A stretch of 64,000 nt of DNA from Scandinavium sp036409475 (GTDB taxonomy: Bacteria > Pseudomonadota > Gammaproteobacteria > Enterobacterales > Enterobacteriaceae), in assembly GCF_036409475.1 (NCBI RefSeq), contig NZ_JAYRCK010000026.1, positions 1 to 64,000 on the forward strand. Direction: 5' to 3'. Positions 50,000-58,900 of the stretch are shown here, in pieces. The stretch's first letter is position 1, and every line of letters begins with the position of its first letter. Both the position numbers and the translations under genes were made by a program. The notes under the pieces were generated by a model that made no database searches, had not been told where the DNA came from, and was given only the letters and a program-made list of their open reading frames with translations.

Positions 50000-52900
50000 C
50001 TAGCCGGTAATAATGTGATTCTGCTGAACAAGTTCATCGAACGTGGTGTGCACGTTGTTAAGGGTGATAAGCGTGGTCGAGTTATAGGTTGAACCCGTCC
50101 CGTCGCGGTCGATGGCGATGACGGTGTCCGTCCCGTTGGTGGAGACTTTGACGAAGTTCCCCAGCGTCGAGGCCTGATGATCCCAACCGGTCAACAGTTC
50201 GCGCAGGTCAATTTTGTCGCCCTGAGCGAGGTTGAAGTTGGTCCAGTTGTCGCTGTTGTTACCGCCCGTGGCATCCGCGGTGTTGAGCATGTGGTAAATC
50301 AGCGTGTCGCCATAAGCCGAGCCGTTGATGACGTCATGCTGGTTAGTGCTCGCAATCTGTGGATTCATGTTAATGGTCAGCGTGGCCGTGTCGGTGTGGC
50401 CATTCTGATCGTTGAGCGTGTAGGTGAACGTCTCCTTGCTGGTCATCGAGGCGACGGTGACTCCGGCTTTGAGGGCGTAGGTGTACGAGCCGTCGAGGTT
50501 CATGGTCAGCGTGCCGTAATGGCCCTGAATCGTCATGCTGCTGGTGCTGCCTGTTGGATTCAACGTGCCGGTACTGCCACCGAAGCCATTCACGGTCAGG
50601 GTGGTGTGAACGGTGGAGAGCTGATCCAGCGCACCCGCCGCGTCGGTACCGTCAAAGATATTGCCGTGAACGTTGGCGGTATTGCTGTCGAACGTGTCGA
50701 GGTGATACGTCGTGCCGCTGATTGACGGCGTGATGGTGACGGTTCCCAGTGACAACGCGCCGATGCTGCCGTTGACCGTCAGGGTGTAAGTCCCTGCCAG
50801 CAGCTCTTTCCCGGTCAGGGCGACGTCAATGCTGTTCCCCAACAAGGCGGAGCCGCTGAAGTTACCGTTGGCAACGGTGGTGCCGTTCAGGGTCAGCGTC
50901 CAGCCGACAGACAGACCGCCCAGCGCCAGACCAGAGGCCACGTCAAAGTGCAGCGTTGCGCCTTTCAGTACGCTATTTGGGTCAACCACAAACGTGCCGC
51001 TGCCGTTACCGGAAGTGCCGCTGAGCAGGGCAGTATTCCATTTCACCTGTCCCACATTAGTGGACGGCAGCGCGACGGTATCCTGCACCGTGGTGAAGGC
51101 CATGACAGCGCTGTTGTCATCCACCGCGTTGAGCACCTGCGGCGTTGGGGTGATGTTCAGCGAGGCGCTGTCCGTGTCGCCGTTGGCCGCTTTCACGGTG
51201 TAGACGAAGCTGTCTGGCGTGCTGATGCTGTCGGCCCCGACACCGCTTTTCAGGGTGTAGGTATAATTGCCTTTCGCATCAATGGTCAGCGTGCCGTATA
51301 GCCCGTTGATGGTGGTGGTTCCGGTGGTCGAGACCGACACGCCGTTGACGTCGGTAATGACCGCATCTGCTGGCACCACATCGTTGGTCAGCACGTTACC
51401 GGTGGTGCTGGCGGTCATGCTGTCGACCGCATAGGTGTGGTCTTGCAGAATGTTCAGCGTGTAGCCCGTCAGTGCGGTTACCCCACTGGCGGTGTTGAGC
51501 AGGAACAGGTATTCCCCGCCCGGCAACGTCAGGGTCAACTGGCTGGACTGGCCGCCAAGCAGCGGGGCGTTGAGCCAGCCTTTCTGCACTTTGTACTGCT
51601 CGTACTGCTGCGTCAGGTCGTTAAAGCGGTAGATGTAGAGGTCAAAGGTAGAGGCCAGCGCCACCCCGCCCACGGAAGATTGCAACGTCATCGTGCGGGT
51701 ACTGCCGTCTTCAACGTCAAATTTAATCGGGTTGGTCATGTTGGCAAGCACATCGAGACTCAGCACACTGCCAAGCCCGACGCCAAGCACCGTGAAGCCC
51801 GATTGCGACGATGCGCCGTTGTTGATGGACGTGACATCGGTATCAAACACCAGCGTAGCGCTGTTGTCTGCGGCAACGACGCTGCTGGCGGGCGGTGTTG
51901 GGCCCAGCGTCACCACCAGCTGTGCGGAATCGCTGACGCCGCCCTGGGTGATGGTGTAGGTGAAGCTGTCTTTATGGCCGAGTACGGCGGCTGAAGTATT
52001 GGTCAGCGTGTAGGTGTAGCTGCCGTTCTGGTTGATATGCAGCGTGCCGTACAGCCCGACAATATCTGCGCCGCCCGCCCCAACCGTGACCGAATCGCCG
52101 TTCGCGTTGGTGACTTTGGTGAGCAGGGTGCCGGTTGGCGCGTTGTCCTGACCGCCGCCCGCATCCTGATCGGTTATCACGTTACCAATGTGCGATGTGG
52201 TCCCGCTGACGGTACCTGCGCTGGTTTTCTGTACGTCGACATCAAGACTGGTGTAAGACCCGGCCGCCAGCAGGCTGGTGTTGTAGGTCAGCACGCGGTA
52301 GTCGCCGCCTGTCAGCCCGGTCAGGCTGATCCGTATGCCGCTGCCGGTCAGGGTCAGCAGGTTGGCGAAATCACTCACGCCAGTATTGATAAAGGTCTGC
52401 CACGATCCGCTCGCGGTGTCGTATTTCTGAATGACGATCTCCTGTGTGGAGAGCAGCGACAGCACGATCCCCGTCGCCGCCGCGTCGATCGTCACATCAC
52501 CGGAACCGCCGCTGGCAATGCTGAACTGCACCTGCGCGGTGTCGTTACCCAGCACCGAAGCCACGTTCCCCAGTGCACCAACCAGCAGCAAGCCGTAATC
52601 CGTCAGGTGCTCGGTGGTGGTGGTGGCGTCGGAGGTTAGCGCCAGATTGGTGATGTTGTCGTTCGCGGAGAGCGGCAAATTAGGCGAAAGGACCGAGTTT
52701 GGCCCGGAGGTGTTCCCGGCGACATCCGTGGCCGTTGCGGAAATCGACAGACCGTCGATTTGGCGCACCGGCAGCGTCAGGCTCCAGCTGCCGTTACTGC
52801 CTGCGGTGGTGGTCAGTGTGCCCCCGCCGTTCGGCAGCGTAATGGTGATGGTGCTGTTCGCTTCCGCCGTGCCGCTGAGCACGCTGCCGTCGGCACTGAT

Positions 52901-55900
52901 AGCGATTCCCGGTGCTGCTGGTGCAGTGGTGTCAACAATCACGCTGAATGGGGCGGATGGGCTACCTGCACCGTTGGTGTTACTGGCGGTTGCCGTGAAC
53001 GCATGCGCGCCTTCGGTGACGTTAGCCGGTGGGGTGAACGTCCAGGCTCCGCTGCCATTCGCCGTGGTAGTTCCTACCGCGACGCCGTTGTTGTAGAGAG
53101 TCACCGTCGAGTTCGCCTGCGCGGTCCCGCTCAGGGTTGGCATGGCGTCGTTGGTCAACTGTCCGCTGGTCAACTGGCCGACTGCGCCACCCGCCACATC
53201 GTCCACTACGCTGGTGATGGTGGGTGCATCCGGCACTCGGGTGTCTGGCGCGGTAAAGCCGACGGAAACGCCCACGTTGCCCGCTCTGTCCTGAGCAAAG
53301 GCCAGCAGCGCTTGCCCGGTGGTTTGTGCCGGGGAAATCGTCACCGTAAATGCGCCTGTACCATCAGCGGTTGCCGTGCCAAGCACGGTGCCCGTGGCGC
53401 TGGTGATGGTGACGGTGCTGTTGGCTTCCGCCGAACCGGTGACTCGCGTCCCCGTTCCGTTCATGGTCAGGCCTGAAGGCGCGCCCGGTGCCACGGTGTC
53501 CACGATGATCCCGGCCGCAACAGACGTTGCACTGAGGTTGCCCGCTGCGTCAGTGGACGTCACGGTCCAGGTGTGAACACCTTGCGACAGCGCGGCTGTT
53601 GGCGTCCATGTCCATGCGCCGGAAGCATTCGCCGTGACGGTGGTGACGAGCGTTGCGCCATCATAAATTCTGACGGTGCTGTTGGCTTCCGCCGTGCCGT
53701 TCAGCGTTGGCAGCGAATCGTTGGTGAACTGCCCGTTACCCACGTTCCCGACGATGTTCGGCACGTCATCCACGATGTTGGTAATGACTGGCGTCACCGG
53801 AGCCGTAGCATCCACCACAATCGTGAAGCCGGTAGTTGGCTGGCTGATATTTCCGCCTGCATCCGTTGCGGTCACGGTCAGCGTGTGCGAACCATCTGCC
53901 AGCGCTGTACCCGGCGTAAATGTCCAGGTGCCTCCGGTCGCAACAGTGGTACCAAGCAAGGTTGAACCATCGTAAATGCTGACGGTGCTGCCTGCTTCTG
54001 CGGTCCCGGTCAGGGTTGGCAGATTGTCGTTGGTGAGCTGTCCGCTGGTCAGTGCGCCCAGCGCGCCGCCCGCCACATCGTCAGTCACCGACGTCAGCGT
54101 TGGGGCGTTAGGTACCGAAGTATCAACGGTCACCCCGAACGGCTGCGACGATGTACTGATGTTGCCCGCCGCGTCGGTGGCTTTCGCAGTCAGCGAGTGA
54201 GTGCCATCGCCGAGCGTAGAAGTGGTAACAGTCCAACTACCTGTGGCACCAGCAGTGGTGGTGCCTACCAGTGTTGTTCCGTCATAGATTCTTACCGTTG
54301 CGCCAACTTCGGCAGTCCCGCTCAGTGTCGGCGTGTTGTCGTTGGTGGTGCCGTTGATCACGACAGGACCGACGACCGGAGCAACATCATCCGTGAGCGA
54401 GGTGATGACAGGCGCCAGAGGAGCCAGTGAGTCGACCACAAAACTAAAGCTGCCAGACGCGGCGCTCAGGTTGCCTGCCGCATCGGCCGCCGTGGCGGTG
54501 ATGACGTGGTTACCTTGCGTCATATCGGCAGTCGGGGTGTAACTCCACGCCCCGGTTCCATCGGCTGTCACGGTAGTCAGCAGGTTGCCGTTGTCATACA
54601 GCTTGATGGTGGCATTGGGTTCGCTGGTGCCGCTGATCGCCGGACGAGTGTCATCCGTTACGCTGCCGTTATTGAGATTGCCTGTTGACGGGCCTTGATC
54701 GTCAAACACCGTAGTGATGGCCGGCGCGTTTGGCGCGCTGGTATCCACAGTGAACGTACGAACATCCGAGGCGACGCCGGTGTTACCTGCGGTATCCGTT
54801 GCCGTCGCGGTGATATTCCAGGTGCCCGGTGTGAGCGCAGTGGTCGGGGTAAAGGTCCAGCTCCCCAACGCGTTCACGGTGGTCGTACCCAGCACGGTTG
54901 ATCCGTTATAGAGGGTGATCGTCGAACCGATTTCCCCTGTCCCGCTGATCGTTGGGTGCGTTTCGTTGGTGGAACCGCCGTTCGGCACGACGCCAATCAC
55001 CGGCGCGGTGTTATCCCCCACTGCGGTGATGAGCGGTGCGCCAGGCGCTGTGGCATCGACGTTCACCGTGAAGCCGCTGGTGCTGGCGCTGACGTTGCCT
55101 GCCGGGTCGGTTTGATTCACCGTCAGCACGTGTGGGCCATCGGTCAGCGGGGTAGTGAGCCTGACAAGCCATGTGCCGGTCGGGTCAACGACTCCGGTGC
55201 CGACAGGGTTGCCGTCGGAGAATATCGTGATGGTCGCACCTGCTTCACCGCGCCCGCTCAGGGTTGGCTCAGTGTCGTTGGTCATCTGGCCGCTGACCAG
55301 TGGCCCAACAATGCCGGGCTGATTGTCTGCCACAACAAGCAGTGTCGGCGTGGCAGGCGCTACGGTGTCGATGACAATCGGGAAGGCGCTGGAAGGCACG
55401 CTGGTGTTACCTGCGGCATCCATCGCGGTGACCGTCAGACTGTGATTACCGTTAGACAGCGTGGTGCCGACTGGGAAGGTGAACGTCCAGTTGCCAGAAC
55501 CGTCAGCAAAAGTGGTGCCCAACAGCGTGGTGCCATCGTAAACATTAACGGTGCTTCCTGCTTCTGCGTTGCCTTTCAGCAGTGGCTGGGTGTCGTTGGT
55601 GGCCTGACCTGCTGTGAGGACTATCGGCTGCGAACCATTGTCATTCGCCACGTAGGTGATGGCTGGTGTGCCAGGTGCCACGGCGTCAATGTTCAGCGTG
55701 AAGCTGTTGGAGACGCCGTTGGTATTGCCTGCGGCATCGGTGGCTGTCGCGGTAAAGACATGCGAGATGCTGTCCAGATCGCTCGACGGTGTGAAGCTCC
55801 AGGTGCCGCCAGCAGTGGCGGTTACGGTGCCAATTTTGATCCCATTGTCAAAGATAGTCACCGTCGAGCCCGCTTCGCTGATCCCGTTCAGCGTTGGCCG

Positions 55901-58900
55901 TGCGTCGTTGGTCAGCGCTCCGCTGCCAATTGTCCCGACATTGCCCGAGACATCATCCGTGGCGGTGAGGATTGTTGGCGCGACTGGCGCACTGAGATCG
56001 ACGTTAATGGTGAACGGCGCGGAGGGGCTGCCCGGACCATTTGCGTTCGAGGCCGTGGCGGTGAAGACATAGCTTCCTTCGCCCAACGCCAGCCCGGCTG
56101 GAACAGTGAACGTCCAGTTGCCGCTCCCATCAACCAGCACATTGCCGACTTCCGTCGTGCTGCCGTTGATGTAGATGTGCACCGTTGAGCCTATTTCCGC
56201 CGTGCCGTTAAGCGTTGGCGTGGTGTCATCGGTACTGCCCCCTGCGGCGATATGCCCCTGAATGCTGCCGATGTTATCGTCGATCGTCACGATAACCGGG
56301 GCGTTAGGGCGATCGCTTTCGTTGATGGCGCTGAAGGTGGTGCCATTACTCTGGTTACCAGCCTGATCCTGGGCAATCGCCACCAGGTTTTCCCCTGCAA
56401 CCTGAGGAGTGGTGAGGGTAACGGTGTAATCACCTGTCGGTGAGGCGATCCCGGTGCCTATCACATTGCCCTCTGCGTCTTTGATAAAGACGGTGGCATT
56501 GGCTTCGGCGGTGCCCGTGACTGTCACCCCGTCGAGAGGTGGGTTCACTGTTGGCGCATCCGGCGGCGTGATATCGACGGTGAAGTCCACCGGTGTGCTC
56601 TGTGGCGTTTCATTGCCCGCTGCATCTTTGGCGGTAAACGTCAGGCTGTGGCTGCCTTCCGTCAGGGCGCTGGTGGTGTAGGACCACGTGCCGCCTGTTA
56701 CCAGTGCGCTGCCAATCTGCGAACCGTGGTCATAGATAATGACCGTGGTGCCATCTTGCCCGGTACCGGTGATCAGCAGCGTTTGATCGTCCGTGAACGT
56801 GCCGGTGATGACCGGGCCGGTGACCGGGCCTTTGTCATCGAGGATTTCAGTCACCGTCGGTGGCAGGATGGTGGTTTCAACGTCGAGGGTGAACGTTGGC
56901 GAGGTGCCGCCCACGTTACCCGCTTTGTCAGTAGCGACCGCCGTAAAGGTATAAGTGCCATCAGCCAGCGGGGTGGTAATCGCCAGACTCCAGTTGCCGC
57001 CTCCGTCTGCAACAGCGGTGCCGACCAGCGTTAACCCGTTGTAGATGGCAACGGTACTACCGGCTTCTGCCGTACCGTGCAGCACAGGCAGGTTATCATC
57101 CGTCGTACCGTTATTGAGCACATTGTTCTGATCCGCGCCCACGTCATCAGCGGCGTAGCTGATAAGCGGCGCGTCGGGCACAGTGGTGTCGACAGTAAAG
57201 ACGGCTGCTGGCGACGGCTGGCTGACGTTGCCCGCCAGATCGGTTTCCGTGGTGGTGATGGAGTAGGTGGTTCCGTTGGTCAGCGGTGAGGACGGGGTGA
57301 ACGTCCAGGTGCCACTTTGGTTTACGACGGCAGAGCCGAGATAAATCGCGCCGTTGTAGAGCGTGATAGTACTGCCGACTTCGCCTGTTCCGCTAAAGGT
57401 TGGCGTGGTGTCATTGGTGGAGCCATTGTTGGCCACATAACCGACCACCGGCGCTTCGTTATCCGCCACCAGAGGGGCGACCGGGGTGGTTGGGGCGACA
57501 AGATCGATGGTGATGGAGAAGACACCCGACGATGGGCTGACGTTACCCGCGGCATCTGTCGCGGTAGCGGTGATCACGTTCAGACCGGGGATTAACGGGG
57601 TATCAAGCGGGTAGCTCCAGTTGCCCTGGTCGTCTGCCTGAACCGTGGCGATAGGGTTACCGTTGTTATACAACGTGACGGTGGCATTGGCTTCACTGGT
57701 GCCTTTCAGCACCGGTTCGGTCTGGTTGGTGATACTGCCGTTCGCCAGAGGAACTGGGACGGTTTCGAGAATGATGGTGGCAGAGATGACCTGAGGCGCA
57801 TCGGGCGCGGTGGCATCCACGTTCAGGGTGAACGTCGCATCACCACTGACGTTCCCAGCTGCGTCGGTCGCATTGGCCGTCAGAACGTGAGGGCCATCGC
57901 CGAAGCCGACGGGCAGGGTGAAAGTCCAGTTGCCACTGGTATCCACAGTCGCCTGACCGAGTTCCTTGCCATTATCGTAAATCGTGACGGATGAGCCAAT
58001 ATCGGTCGTGCCGGTCAGGGCGGGTTTGGTGTCGTTCGTCAGATCGCCGGAGTCCAGGGCAACGTTCCCTGTTGCCGTCACGGTGATATCCGGTACGGAT
58101 GGCGGCGTGGTATCCAGCGTGAAAGTCCAGGCGGAGGAATCTGCCGAGGTATTACCGACGTTATCGCTGGCGTTAACGGTCAGCGAATGGTTCGGTCCGG
58201 TCAGCGGGGTCGTGAAGGTGTAACTCCAGGTGCCGGACGGGCTGACGGTAATATCCGCCACAGGATTGCCGTTATCCATCAGATGGACGGTGGAGCCCGG
58301 CTGGCCGGTACCGCTGACGGTTGGGGTACTGTCGTTCGTTAACCCGCCATTAGCGACCGCACCAATCAGAGCTGGCGCATCGTCATTGACCAGGGTGATC
58401 GCGGGCACTTGCGGCGCGACGGTATCGACCACAATGTTCCAGCCTGCCGACGTACTGGTATTGCCAGCGGCATCGGTTGAGGTCACGGTAAACTGATGAC
58501 TTCCCTCTGACAGCGGATTCGTCGGGGTGTATGTCCAGTAGCCTGTCGAATCGAGGGTCGCATTCCCGAGCAGGTTTCCGTTCTCATACACTTTCACCGT
58601 AGAACCGATTTCAGCTGTCCCTGAGAGGGTCGGTTTGGCGTCGTTGGTGGTATGTCCATCGAGGATGGTACCGAGAATTCCCGGGACGTCATCGACCACA
58701 TCCAGAATAACAGGCTGATCGGGCGCGGTGATGTCTGGAGCGGTGACAGTAGCAGGGTTACTGACGTTACCCGCGAGATCTGTTGCGGTTGCTGACAGCA
58801 CTTCGCCGTTGGCCTGGGCCGGGGCGAGAGTGATGGTGAATTGCCCGTCTGTACTGTTTGCTTTGCCGGTACCAATCACATGACCTTCAGGATCTTTAAC